Assembly: GCA_045616485.1 (NCBI GenBank) | Contig: JAZLGU010000027.1 | Location: 100,645 to 164,644, forward strand | Reading direction: 5' to 3' | Source: RGIG3528 sp045616485 | GTDB taxonomy: Bacteria; Bacillota; Clostridia; Lachnospirales; Lachnospiraceae | DNA: 64,000 nt | Shown here: piece after piece, positions 18,170 to 27,155 of the stretch | Numbering within the stretch: the first letter of the stretch is position 1 | Layout: the number at the start of each line of letters is the position of its first letter | Program-made: the position numbers and the translations under genes | The notes under the pieces: model-generated | Seen by the model: the letters and a program-made list of their open reading frames with translations, nothing else | What the model was told of the DNA's origin: nothing | Databases searched by the model: none

Positions 18170-19834
18170 ATGAAGTCTGATATTCAGATCGCACAGGAAG
18201 CAAAGCTTTTTAAAATTACTGATGTAGCCGCTGCTTTGGACATCAAAGAGGATGATTTGGAGCTTTATGGTAAGTATAAGGCAAAATTATCTGAAGACTA
18301 CCTGAATTCTATAAAAGACAGACCGGATGGTAAGCTGGTGTTAGTGACAGCTGTTAATCCTACTCCTGCCGGAGAAGGAAAAACTACAACTACTGTGGGA
18401 CTGGGACAGGCTTTTGGCAAAATGGGCAAAAAAGCCATTATTGCCCTTCGTGAGCCATCTTTGGGACCATGTTTTGGTATGAAGGGTGGAGCGTCAGGCG
18501 GCGGTTTTGCTCAGGTTGTACCTATGGATGAGCTGAATCTTCATTTTACCGGAGATTTTCATGCTATTACATCAGCCAACAATCTTTTAAATGCGGTGCT
18601 GGATAATCATATTTATCAGGGAAATGAGCTTCAGATAGATCCAAAACAGATAGTGCTTAAACGCTGTATGGATATGAATGATCGTAATCTTCGTAATATT
18701 ATTGTAGGTCTTGGTAAGAAAACTGATGGTCAGACCAGAGAAGCAGGCTTTGTTATTACTGTAGCTACAGAAATCATGGCTATTCTCTGCCTTGCGTCTG
18801 ATATGGAGGATCTTAAAAAGAGACTTTCTGCTATCATTGTAGCATACAGATATGATGGGACTCCTGTTACTGCAGGAGAGCTTAAGTGTGTAGGTGCAAT
18901 GGCAGCTTTACTTAAGGATGCCATGCAGCCCAATCTTATTCAGACATTGGAGCATACTCCTGCGCTGGTACATGGTGGTCCTTTTGCCAATATTGCTCAT
19001 GGATGTAATTCAGTAAGAGCTACCAAGGCAGCTCTTAAAATGGCTGATATTACCATTACCGAGGCAGGCTTTGGTGCTGATCTGGGAGCTGAGAAATTCT
19101 TTGATATTAAATGTCGTATGGCAGGACTTAAGCCTGACTGTGTAGTACTTGTTGCTACTGTCAGAGCACTTAAGTACAATGGCGGCGTTGAAAAGGCAGA
19201 TCTTGCCAATGAGAATCTTGATGCTCTTAAAAAGGGTATCGTAAATCTGGAAAAGCATATTGAGAATCTTCAGAAGTATGGTGTGCCTGTAGTGGTTACC
19301 CTTAACAGATTCGTATCTGATACTGATGCTGAGCTTAAATATGTAGAGGATTTCTGCAGAGAAAGAGACTGCGAATTTGCTCTTTCAGAAGTATGGGAAA
19401 AGGGCGGAGAAGGTGGCATAAGCCTTGCTGAATCCGTACTTAAGGCTTTTGATAAGGAGAGCCATTTCAAGCCTCTTTATGATGATTCTCTTACTCTTAC
19501 TGAGAAAATTGAAAAAATATGTAAGGAAATTTACGGTGCAGCAAATGTTACATATGATCCCGCTGCCCTTAAAGAGATTAAACATATCGAAGCCCTGGGC
19601 TTTTCCGATGTGCCTGTATGTATGGCTAAAAATCAGTACAGCTTCTCAGATGATCCTAAGAAGCTGGGAAGACCTGAGGGCCACACTATCAATATCAGAG
19701 AGGCATATATAAATGCCGGTGCCGGCTTCCTGGTAGCTATTACAGGTACTATTATTCAGATGCCGGGCTTGCCTAAGAAGCCCGCTGCTGAGCTGGTAGA
19801 TGTAGTAGACGGTAAGATTACAGGTCTTTTCTAA
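18170..19834 (+). CDS. fhs: formate--tetrahydrofolate ligase
   Basis: This cytoplasmic enzyme makes 10-formyl-THF from formate, THF and ATP, feeding one-carbon metabolism. I chose the ATG at 18170 (TGGAGGA 8 nt upstream), giving 554 aa, very near the family length of about 556; a TTG 15 nt upstream is less likely. The P-loop TPAGEGKTTTTVGL begins at residue 65, and GMKGGASGGGFAQVVPMDELNLHFTG-type substrate region segments, FANIAHGCNSV and the C-terminal AGAGFLVAITG are intact. It starts 25 bp after the translocase gene. Confidence 0.97.
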   Translation: MKSDIQIAQEAKLFKITDVAAALDIKEDDLELYGKYKAKLSEDYLNSIKDRPDGKLVLVTAVNPTPAGEGKTTTTVGLGQAFGKMGKKAIIALREPSLGPCFGMKGGASGGGFAQVVPMDELNLHFTGDFHAITSANNLLNAVLDNHIYQGNELQIDPKQIVLKRCMDMNDRNLRNIIVGLGKKTDGQTREAGFVITVATEIMAILCLASDMEDLKKRLSAIIVAYRYDGTPVTAGELKCVGAMAALLKDAMQPNLIQTLEHTPALVHGGPFANIAHGCNSVRATKAALKMADITITEAGFGADLGAEKFFDIKCRMAGLKPDCVVLVATVRALKYNGGVEKADLANENLDALKKGIVNLEKHIENLQKYGVPVVVTLNRFVSDTDAELKYVEDFCRERDCEFALSEVWEKGGEGGISLAESVLKAFDKESHFKPLYDDSLTLTEKIEKICKEIYGAANVTYDPAALKEIKHIEALGFSDVPVCMAKNQYSFSDDPKKLGRPEGHTINIREAYINAGAGFLVAITGTIIQMPGLPKKPAAELVDVVDGKITGLF

Positions 19835-19856
19835 GAGGCTTGCAAAGGAGATTTAT

Positions 19857-20714
19857 ATGGATAATACGTTAAGATTTGGCGTCAGGGGCCATGATGTGCC
19901 CGGCGGCAGCATAGAAGAATGGGCTGAAAATATCAGAAAAGCCGGCTTTTGTTCCACACAGCTGGCTATTCCAAAAGTATTTAAAGAAAGATTTAATACC
20001 AGTCCTACTGCATTTACCTCAGGACTTGCCCTTTATATGAAAGAGTGCCTGGCTAAAAATGATGTTAATGTAGCTGTACTTGGCTGTTACTATAACCTGG
20101 CCACTCCTGATAAGGAGGCCCTTAAGAAGAATCAGAATCTTTATAAAAATCATATAAGATTTGCCAGTCTCCTGGGTTGTGGCATGGTAGGTACAGAGAC
20201 CGGTGCTGTTAATGTCGACTATAAATATGAGCCTAAAAATCATACAGATGAAGCTTTAGCTGTATTTATAGAAGGCTTAAAGCCAGTTGTTGAGTATGCT
20301 GAAAAAATGGGAGTCTGTGTAGGTATAGAGCCCGTTTATAAGCATATTATGTGCGACCCTTTACGTACAAGAAAGGTGCTTGATGCTATTGATAGCCCCA
20401 ATCTTAGGGTTATTCTTGACCCCATAAATATGCTGTCAGCTGAAAATGAAGCTCATCATAATGAGATTGTGGATCAGGCTTTTGAGCTTTTTGGTGAGGA
20501 AATCGATGTTATTCATCTTAAGGATTACATCGTAGAAAATGGGCAGATTATTTCACGTCCTATTACTCTTGGTACCGGCAGATTTGATATAGCTCATCTT
20601 TTTGCTCGTATTAAGAAGGATAAGCCTTATATTAATGTTCTTCTTGAAGACAGTATTCCTGAAAATGTTAATATTTCCAAGGCTTATGCAGAAAAAATTT
20701 ACGCAGAGTGTTAA
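19857..20714 (+). CDS. sugar phosphate isomerase/epimerase (xylose-isomerase-like TIM barrel)
   Basis: A 285-aa TIM-barrel protein of the AP-endonuclease-2/xylose-isomerase-like superfamily. Metal-ligand-type positions appear in GIEPVYKH (Glu), VILDPINM (Asp), DVIHLKDY (His/Asp) and LLEDSIPE (Glu). Relatives epimerise or isomerise keto-sugars or inositol derivatives; the substrate cannot be told from sequence alone. The RBS AAAGGAG is 7 nt before ATG, and the gene follows fhs by 22 bp. Confidence 0.8.
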   Translation: MDNTLRFGVRGHDVPGGSIEEWAENIRKAGFCSTQLAIPKVFKERFNTSPTAFTSGLALYMKECLAKNDVNVAVLGCYYNLATPDKEALKKNQNLYKNHIRFASLLGCGMVGTETGAVNVDYKYEPKNHTDEALAVFIEGLKPVVEYAEKMGVCVGIEPVYKHIMCDPLRTRKVLDAIDSPNLRVILDPINMLSAENEAHHNEIVDQAFELFGEEIDVIHLKDYIVENGQIISRPITLGTGRFDIAHLFARIKKDKPYINVLLEDSIPENVNISKAYAEKIYAEC

Positions 20715-20735
20715 GTCCGGCAAGTAATACCCGAT

Positions 20736-20782
20736 ATACTAAATATAGTGGTTAGCGAATTGTTTTAATCAAAATATATTAT
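20736..20782 (+). promoter_or_regulatory. tandem candidate NrdR boxes upstream of nrdR
   Basis: On the complementary strand 20736-20751 reads CCACTATATTTAGTAT, matching 13 of 16 positions of the published NrdR box acaCwAtATaTwGtgt. A weaker site (11 of 16) lies at 20767-20782 on the + strand. Their centres are 31 bp apart, the three-helical-turn spacing typical of paired NrdR boxes. The second box is in AT-rich DNA and is less certain. Confidence 0.5.
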
Positions 20783-20797
20783 TAAAGGGGATTAATT

Positions 20798-21253
20798 ATG
20801 AGATGTCCGTTTTGCGGTAAGGAAAACACAAGAGTAATAGACTCACGTCCTGCAGAGGATGGACTGTCTATTCGCAGAAGAAGACAGTGCGACGAGTGTG
20901 AGAAAAGATTTACCACTTATGAAAAAGTAGAGACCATTCCACTTGTTGTTATTAAAAAGGATAATACCCGTGAGCCTTATGACAGAGAGAAGATTACATC
21001 AGGTGTATTTCGCTCCTGCCATAAGAGGCCTATTTCTGTGGCTCAGATTAATCAGGTAGTAGATGAAATAGAAAATGCTCTCTACAACATGGAAGAAAGA
21101 GAGATCCCTTCTTCTCTTATTGGCCAGATGCTGATGGAAAAGCTGCGTGACCTTGATCCTGTAGCATATGTAAGATTTGCTTCAGTTTACCGTGAATTTA
21201 AGGACGTTGACTCCTTTATGGATGAATTGAAAAGTATTCTTGAGAGTAAATAA
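20798..21253 (+). CDS. nrdR: transcriptional repressor NrdR
   Basis: NrdR represses ribonucleotide reductase genes in response to the ATP/dATP balance. It has the N-terminal zinc ribbon (Cys3, Cys6, Cys31, Cys34) with basic stretch RRRRQ, then an ATP-cone domain (VVIKKDNTREPYDREKITSG). The length of 151 aa is exactly standard. The RBS is AAAGGGG. The two candidate boxes just upstream suggest autorepression; no nrd structural gene is in the window. Confidence 0.96.
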   Translation: MRCPFCGKENTRVIDSRPAEDGLSIRRRRQCDECEKRFTTYEKVETIPLVVIKKDNTREPYDREKITSGVFRSCHKRPISVAQINQVVDEIENALYNMEEREIPSSLIGQMLMEKLRDLDPVAYVRFASVYREFKDVDSFMDELKSILESK

Positions 21254-21266
21254 AAGTAATTAGTAA

Positions 21267-22697
21267 ATGAGTAAGAAATTAAAAGCAAAAAAAAGAACAA
21301 AAAAGAGGAGAGTCCTTAGGTGGATTCTCCTTTGCCTTTGTGTTTACATTTTATATTCCACACTGGGTGCTACCATATATCACCTGCAGCATAAGTCTGT
21401 AAATCCTGAAAAGTCAAAAGAAATTGATGGCACTGTATATACTGCTGATACTCCCGGCAGTGAAAGAGTTATCTGTATTGATGATAATGATGACGCACTG
21501 TATTGGAGGCTTCGACTTATTAATGAAGCAGAGACGGAGATTATATATTCCTGTTTTGAGGTACATGACGATCAGGCCACATTTGATGTTTTCTCGGCGC
21601 TTTATGACGCTGCTGAGCGTGGAGTAAAGGTAAAGCTTTTGTTTGATGGTATATTTACAGGAAAAAATCTGATTTTTTCTTCAGTATTTAAAAGCCTGGC
21701 CATCCATGAAAATGTTACCCTTAAATTATATAATATCCCCAATATATTTATACCATGGCAGTATTCTTTCAGAATGCACGATAAGTATATTATTTGTGAT
21801 AAATCCACTTATATTTTAGGTGGTAGAAATACCTTTGATAAATTCCTTGGCTCTTATTCTGAAGAGAAAAATATAGACAGGGAAGTGCTGGTATATGATA
21901 CTGGTTTAAACAGTAAGACATCATCTGTAAATCAGCTTTTAGACTATTTTGATCATATCTGGGACAGCTCAGAAGAAGTAAAGGTAGGCATTAACAGCTA
22001 TTTTACGGGAAGGACCCGGGAAAAGCTGATAGCAAGGTCTAAAGAATTAAAGGATATTTATCCGCTGGCATATACAGAGGTAGATAAGGATCTGGTGTCC
22101 ATCCCTACCAATAAAATAACCCTTATCAATAATCCTACAGACGTAAATAATAAAGAGCCACAGATAATGTATACTATCTACAAGCTTATGAAGGATGCTG
22201 ATAAGGTGACTATCCAGACTCCTTACCTTATTATGGACGATTGGATGTATAATGAGCTTAAAAATAACGCTGAAGCCACAGACATTTCAATCATCACCAA
22301 TTCTGTAGAGACCGGAGCCAATTATTTTGGCTGCGGAGATTATCTCTTTGAGAAAAAGAAGCTGGATAAATTAACCATTGACAGATATGAGCTAGTAGCA
22401 GATTCTTCCCATACAAAGGCTTACTTTTTTGACGAAAGATTATGCCTCATAGGATCATTTAATTATGATATGCGCTCTACTTATCTGGATACAGAGCTTA
22501 TGTTAGCCATAGATTCAGAAGAGCTGTATGATTATCTTTCCCCTACCCTTAAACAGCAGATGGATAAAAGCAGACATATCGATAAGAATGGTGTGACATA
22601 CGGCTCTGATTATAAAGACGTTAATATGAGCCCGTTACGCGCAGTTATCCTCTTTATATGCGGTGCAGTAGGCAGACTTATCAGACATCTTTTTTAA
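21267..22697 (+). CDS. membrane-anchored phospholipase D / cardiolipin synthase-like protein
   Basis: A two-HKD PLD-superfamily protein. Residues 1-16 are strongly basic, then one membrane segment (about 18-36, WILLCLCVYILYSTLGATIY). Both catalytic HxK(x)4D motifs are present: H171-K173-D178 and H382-K384-D389, followed by GGRN and GSFNYD. Family members transfer phosphatidyl groups (cardiolipin synthase) or hydrolyse phosphodiesters. At 476 aa it resembles cardiolipin synthase in size, but it has only one N-terminal membrane helix and a C-terminal hydrophobic patch, so the substrate is uncertain. Start ATG lies 13 bp after nrdR with a weak RBS. Confidence 0.8.
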   Translation: MSKKLKAKKRTKKRRVLRWILLCLCVYILYSTLGATIYHLQHKSVNPEKSKEIDGTVYTADTPGSERVICIDDNDDALYWRLRLINEAETEIIYSCFEVHDDQATFDVFSALYDAAERGVKVKLLFDGIFTGKNLIFSSVFKSLAIHENVTLKLYNIPNIFIPWQYSFRMHDKYIICDKSTYILGGRNTFDKFLGSYSEEKNIDREVLVYDTGLNSKTSSVNQLLDYFDHIWDSSEEVKVGINSYFTGRTREKLIARSKELKDIYPLAYTEVDKDLVSIPTNKITLINNPTDVNNKEPQIMYTIYKLMKDADKVTIQTPYLIMDDWMYNELKNNAEATDISIITNSVETGANYFGCGDYLFEKKKLDKLTIDRYELVADSSHTKAYFFDERLCLIGSFNYDMRSTYLDTELMLAIDSEELYDYLSPTLKQQMDKSRHIDKNGVTYGSDYKDVNMSPLRAVILFICGAVGRLIRHLF

Positions 22698-22732
22698 AAA
22701 CAGAATATATATTACAAGGCCATCTGATTTTA

Positions 22733-22775
22733 AGCACAGAAGAGTTGACATATGCTCATTTCTGTGCTATTTTTA
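22733..22775 (+). terminator. intrinsic terminator after the PLD gene, with embedded promoter-like sequence
   Basis: AGCACAGAA (22733-22741) and TTCTGTGCT (22760-22768) form a perfect 9-bp stem, followed by ATTTTTAATTT. The loop contains a consensus TTGACA (22745-22750), and TATTTT (22768-22773) lies 17 bp further, so the same DNA could act as promoter for the next gene. Confidence 0.7.
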
Positions 22776-22815
22776 ATTTGCTTCGTATTTACGTTCGGGA
22801 GACTTAAGGAGAAGC

Positions 22816-24177
22816 ATGATTTCCAGGATTAATACTTGTTCTATTGTGGGTAAAGAAGCCCATCTTGTTTTAGTGGAAAGCGACGTCCATAATGGATTGC
22901 CTGATTTCAGGATAGTGGGCGCATCCTCCATGGAGGTAAAGGACGCCAGAGACAGGGTAAGAGTAGGAGTGGAGAATGCAGGTTTTATTCTGCCACCCAA
23001 GCGTATTACCGTAAGTCTGGTGCCGGCAGCCCTTAAAAAATCCGGTACTATCTTTGATGCTGCTATTGCAGTTTCTATTTTATCCTCTTTTGGATTTATC
23101 CTAAGTGAAGAATTAGAAGAATATCTGATATTGGGAGAAGTGGCTCTTGATGGCTCTTTACGTGAGACGGAAGGGGTTTTATTTTCTGTACTTTTTGGAC
23201 AAAAGATGGGCATTAAAAAATTTATTATCCCTGTGGGCAATCTTAAAGAATGCTCTCTTATTGATGATGCTGTTATTTATGGTTTTCACAATCTCTATGA
23301 TTTAGCAGTATTTTTTAATGGTGATGCTTCCGAGGTGCTCAAGCCACCTGCATACCAAAAGGCTGAGATTATTTTTCCTTCCTTTAATGAGATTTTTCAT
23401 GAAAAACATACTAAAATCGCCATGATTGCTGCTTTATCCGGAGGGCATGGCTTGCTGTTTACAGGGGGCAGCAGTGACTATAGAAAGAAATTTTTCCTTT
23501 CTTTATCAGGAATACTTAAGCAGGAAAAAAGAGATATTTTGCTTAAAGCTGCCTATAAAAGCATTGTTACCCTTCCTGATATTACAAGCCGTGAGATCGC
23601 CGGTATCCCTGTGTATTTTTATAAAGATATTAAAGAATATAAATATAATCATATTCCGATATCCGGTAAAAATGGCATTATAGAAGTATATGAAGACTGG
23701 GTTAATGACATTGAAGAGCCGGCATTTATGAGCTTTTACAGATGTAAATGTAAAGCATTATATCAAAAAAACTGTATATGCAGTCCCAGACAGCAAAAAG
23801 ACAGACAAAATATTATAAATAAGCTTATGCTGGAAAAGGCTGATATTTTTGCCACTACCGGTGATGACGAAGATATTGAGGAGACAAGGCTTAAGGAAAT
23901 GTATGATAACGCCTGTGTTATGCAAAATATGCGTTTCACTGATAGGGATTTTAAAGAAAATGCGGCTATCCCCGATAAGCTTACGGAAAAATACTGTCAT
24001 CTTAACCGGGAGGCTATAAACTATTTTGAGGATTTTACTAAGAGTTTCCTTTGTGATAAAAAAGAAATAAACAGGATACTCAGGCTTTCAAGGACCATAG
24101 CGGATATGGATAAAAATGACACTATAGCCTTAAAGCATCTAAAATATGCCATAAAGCTAAGGGGGGTATATGATTAA
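22816..24177 (+). CDS. ComM/YifB (Mg-chelatase-like) protein with degenerate ATPase core
   Basis: The first 180 residues are a clear ComM/YifB N-terminal S5/Lon-like domain (LPDFRIVGASSMEVKDARDR, PPKRITVSLVPAALKKSG, ILGEVALDGSLRE), and the last 50 match the family C-terminus (INRILRLSRTIADMDKND). The AAA+ core in between is eroded. Where GPPGSGKT is expected, residues 210-226 read GHGLLFTGGSSDYRKKF; no FLDE-type Walker B and no PFRSPHH motif are found; the Cys-rich CxC...C.C segment (RCKCKALYQKNCICSPRQQ) remains. It is 453 aa against about 510 for ComM. The frame is uninterrupted, so it is probably expressed but not an ATPase. ComM acts with DprA in natural transformation, and the stop overlaps dprA by 8 bp. 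Confidence 0.8.
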   Translation: MISRINTCSIVGKEAHLVLVESDVHNGLPDFRIVGASSMEVKDARDRVRVGVENAGFILPPKRITVSLVPAALKKSGTIFDAAIAVSILSSFGFILSEELEEYLILGEVALDGSLRETEGVLFSVLFGQKMGIKKFIIPVGNLKECSLIDDAVIYGFHNLYDLAVFFNGDASEVLKPPAYQKAEIIFPSFNEIFHEKHTKIAMIAALSGGHGLLFTGGSSDYRKKFFLSLSGILKQEKRDILLKAAYKSIVTLPDITSREIAGIPVYFYKDIKEYKYNHIPISGKNGIIEVYEDWVNDIEEPAFMSFYRCKCKALYQKNCICSPRQQKDRQNIINKLMLEKADIFATTGDDEDIEETRLKEMYDNACVMQNMRFTDRDFKENAAIPDKLTEKYCHLNREAINYFEDFTKSFLCDKKEINRILRLSRTIADMDKNDTIALKHLKYAIKLRGVYD

Positions 24178-25060
24178 TAAGTTTTATCATTATTTTTCCT
24201 ATCTGGATGGCCTGTCGGTGGAAGTAAAGTCCCTGCTCCTTAATGAAACATTATTAGCTGAAAAATGTTATGAGCTTTCTGATAAACGCACGCTGGCATC
24301 GATATTAATAAGCAGGGGCATCAAAGAAAAGGAAGCTTTATATGCAGCATATAAGTTTTCTGATAATGAATTAAAGGATAGAGCCTGCAAGGAATACAAA
24401 GAGCTTAGGGATATTAGATTTTTGGATTATTATGGAGAAGAATATCCTGAAAAGCTTAAATGTATTTATAATCCACCACTTGGAATATACGTTTTGGGAC
24501 ATCTGCCACAGGAAAGCATGCCCTGTATGGCTGTTATTGGGGCCAGAGAATGCTCTCATTATGGCGCCAGATGGACAAAAGTCTTTACGGAAGAGCTTTG
24601 CCAAAATAATATTCAGATTATATCAGGTATGGCCAGGGGGATAGATGGTATAGCAGGCAGGATATCAGTTAAGTACAAAGGCCTTTCCTTTGCCGTTCTT
24701 GGCTCCGGCATATATAATCCTTACCCTGAATGTAACAGAGACCTTTATGAGGCTTTATTGAAAAATGGCAGCCTTATTTCCGAGTACCCTCCTTATACAA
24801 AAGCAGAGCCTTTTCGTTTTCCCTATAGAAACAGGATTATATCAGGTCTATGTGATGGAGTATTTGTAGCTGAAGCAGCTATAAGATCAGGCTCCCACAT
24901 AACTGCCTATTTCGCTTTGGAGCAGGGGAAAGACGTATTTGCCTTACCCGGGCCTATAGACTCAAAGCTGTCGGAGGGGACCAATATTTTAATAAAAAAT
25001 GGAGCCTATCCGGCACTGTCTTCGGCAGATATTTTACAATGTTTAAAAAATGTTTATTGA
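24170..25060 (+). CDS. dprA: DNA-processing protein DprA
   Basis: DprA loads RecA on incoming single-stranded DNA during natural transformation. The Rossmann core is seen as AVIGARECSHYGARW, SGMARGIDGIAG, VLGSGIYNPYPECNRDL, ISEYPP, FRFPYRNRIISGL, RSGSHITAYFALEQGKDVFALPG and EGTNILIKNGA. The 296-aa length is typical for Gram-positive DprA. The RBS is GGGGGGT inside the end of the ComM-like gene, indicating translational coupling. dprA-topA order is as in Bacillus. Confidence 0.95.
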   Translation: MINKFYHYFSYLDGLSVEVKSLLLNETLLAEKCYELSDKRTLASILISRGIKEKEALYAAYKFSDNELKDRACKEYKELRDIRFLDYYGEEYPEKLKCIYNPPLGIYVLGHLPQESMPCMAVIGARECSHYGARWTKVFTEELCQNNIQIISGMARGIDGIAGRISVKYKGLSFAVLGSGIYNPYPECNRDLYEALLKNGSLISEYPPYTKAEPFRFPYRNRIISGLCDGVFVAEAAIRSGSHITAYFALEQGKDVFALPGPIDSKLSEGTNILIKNGAYPALSSADILQCLKNVY

Positions 25061-25085
25061 CAAACCAGAGAAGATGCTATATTTT
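25057..25085 (+). promoter_or_regulatory. sigma-A promoter for topA
   Basis: A consensus TTGACA (25057-25062) includes the dprA stop codon. Possible -10 elements are TATATT (25078-25083, 15 bp) or TATTTT (25080-25085, 17 bp). A further TATAAT at 25098-25103 lacks a good -35. Confidence 0.5.
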
Positions 25086-25124
25086 TGTGACTGTCGTTAT
25101 AATTATACATAAAGGGGAATAAAA

Positions 25125-27107
25125 ATGCCGAAGCATCTTGTTGTGGTGGAGTCACCCGCAAAAGCAAAGACAATTAAAAAATATTTAGGCAGCAGTTATG
25201 AGGTAGTAGCCTCTAACGGTCATGTACGTGATTTGCCTAAAAGCAGACTTGGTGTAGAAGTAGAAAAGGATTTTGATCCCACATATATTACCATTCGTGG
25301 TAAAGGTGACATACTTGCCAAGCTGAGACGTGAAGTGAAAAAAGCTGACAAAATATATCTGGCTACTGACCCTGACCGTGAAGGTGAGGCTATTTCCTGG
25401 CATCTTTCACAGATGTTGAAGCTTGATGATAAGGAATATGCCCGTATTTCTTTCAATGAGATTACAAAAAATGCGGTTAAGTCATCTATTAAGAATGCCA
25501 GAGACATAGATATGAATCTGGTAGATGCTCAGCAGGCCCGTCGTGTTCTGGACAGAGTCGTAGGATACCAGATTTCTCCTATTCTTTGGGATAAGATAAA
25601 GCGTGGACTGTCTGCAGGTCGTGTGCAGTCAGCTACACTTAGACTTATTTCTGACAGAGAAAAAGAGATTAATGCCTTTGTTCCTGAAGAATACTGGGAT
25701 ATTGAAGCTCAGATGCAGTCCAAGGACGTAAAAAAGACCTTTACTGCCGGCTTCTATGGTAAAAAAGATCAAAAGATCGACCTTACATCAGAAGCAGAGG
25801 TTAATGATGTATTAAAGGCTGTAAAAGGAAAGAAAATTAAAGTATCTGAGATAAAGAAGAGTAAGAGAAGCAGAAAGGCTCCGCTGCCGTTTACTACAAG
25901 TACTCTGCAGCAGGAGGCCAGCAAGCAGCTGAATTTCTCCACACAAAAGACCATGAAGTCTGCTCAGGAGCTTTATGAAGGCGTAGATATCAAAGGCGAA
26001 GGCACTATAGGTCTTATTACATACCTTCGTACAGATTCTACCCGTATTTCAGACGATGCAGAAGTAGCTGTAGAGGCATTCATTAAGTCCAATTACGGCG
26101 AGGCTGTTTACAGTGACGCTGCTAAAAAAGCAAAAGACAATAAAAAGATTCAGGATGCTCACGAAGCAATTCGTCCTACTTATGTGGAGCTGACTCCTTC
26201 TATGGTTAAGGATTCACTTCCCAGAGATTTATTCAGACTTTATCAGCTGGTATGGAAGCGTTTTGTTGCATCCCGTATGGCTGAAGCAGTATATGATACC
26301 ATAAATGTTAAGCTGGATGCAGGTGACTATCGTTTTACATCATCTTCATCTACCCTGGTGACTCAGGGCTTTATGGCGGTATACAGTGAGAAGCAGGAAG
26401 ATGATGAAAAGGAAAAGAGTGTTGATTTTTCCAAGCTTAATGAAAAGAGCGAGATAGAAGTAGCAGATATTATTCCTTCTCAGCATTTTACTCAGGCGCC
26501 TGCTCACTTTACAGAAGCTTCCCTGGTAAAAGCCATGGAAGAGCTGGGCATAGGCCGTCCTTCCACATATGCACCTACTATTACTACCATACTTGGTCGT
26601 CACTATGTGATAAAGGAACAGAAGAATCTTTATATTACAGAGCTGGGTGAGGCTGTTAATGATATGATGATGGAAGCCTTCCCTGAAATAGTTGATGTGA
26701 ATTTTACAGCTACCATGGAGACTCTTCTTGACGGAGTAGCTGAGGGTACAGTAGAGTGGAAGACTATTCTTCGTAATTTCTATCCTGATTTTGAGAAGGC
26801 CCTTAAGGAAGCCAATGAAAAGCTTAAGGATGTGACTATTGAGGATGAGAAGACCGATGTTATCTGTGAGCTTTGTGGTCGTAACATGGTCATTAAGTAT
26901 GGTCCTCACGGCAAGTTTTTAGCTTGTCCGGGATTTCCTGAGTGTAAAAATGCCAAGCCTTATTTGGAAAAGACAGGTGTGCCTTGTCCTAAATGCGGAA
27001 AAGAGCTTATTATCTGCAAGACTAAAAAAGGCAGAAGATACTATGGCTGCGAAGGATACCCTGACTGTGACTATATGTCCTGGCAGCTTCCTAAAATTGA
27101 ACAATAA
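25125..27107 (+). CDS. topA: DNA topoisomerase I
   Basis: A type IA topoisomerase that relaxes negative supercoils. The Toprim domain (LVVVESPAKAKTIKKYLG, LATDPDREGEAISWHL) is N-terminal, the active-site tyrosine is Y300 in LITYLRTDSTR, and SAGRVQSATLRLI is intact. Two C-terminal four-Cys zinc ribbons are present (CELCGRNM...CPGFPEC and CPKCGKEL...CEGYPDC). At 660 aa it is slightly shorter than B. subtilis TopA (691). In B. subtilis trmFO-xerC-hslVU separate topA from codY; here codY follows directly. Confidence 0.97.
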   Translation: MPKHLVVVESPAKAKTIKKYLGSSYEVVASNGHVRDLPKSRLGVEVEKDFDPTYITIRGKGDILAKLRREVKKADKIYLATDPDREGEAISWHLSQMLKLDDKEYARISFNEITKNAVKSSIKNARDIDMNLVDAQQARRVLDRVVGYQISPILWDKIKRGLSAGRVQSATLRLISDREKEINAFVPEEYWDIEAQMQSKDVKKTFTAGFYGKKDQKIDLTSEAEVNDVLKAVKGKKIKVSEIKKSKRSRKAPLPFTTSTLQQEASKQLNFSTQKTMKSAQELYEGVDIKGEGTIGLITYLRTDSTRISDDAEVAVEAFIKSNYGEAVYSDAAKKAKDNKKIQDAHEAIRPTYVELTPSMVKDSLPRDLFRLYQLVWKRFVASRMAEAVYDTINVKLDAGDYRFTSSSSTLVTQGFMAVYSEKQEDDEKEKSVDFSKLNEKSEIEVADIIPSQHFTQAPAHFTEASLVKAMEELGIGRPSTYAPTITTILGRHYVIKEQKNLYITELGEAVNDMMMEAFPEIVDVNFTATMETLLDGVAEGTVEWKTILRNFYPDFEKALKEANEKLKDVTIEDEKTDVICELCGRNMVIKYGPHGKFLACPGFPECKNAKPYLEKTGVPCPKCGKELIICKTKKGRRYYGCEGYPDCDYMSWQLPKIEQ

Positions 27108-27113
27108 ATTCAA

Positions 27114-27155
27114 AGAGAGCAGATACTACGTGTGGTATTTGCTCTCTATTTTTGT
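27114..27155 (+). terminator. intrinsic terminator after topA
   Basis: AGAGAGCAGATAC (27114-27126) pairs with GTATTTGCTCTCT (27134-27146) through 13 positions with one G-U, 7-nt loop, followed by ATTTTTGTT. Confidence 0.9.

Noticed and set aside
20712..20737. Sigma-D-like promoter (TAAG...CCCGATAT) before nrdR
   Set aside because: Both elements have a mismatch, the gap is 14 not 16, and a flagellar sigma promoter for nrdR makes little sense. The GATATAC overlaps the better-supported NrdR box.
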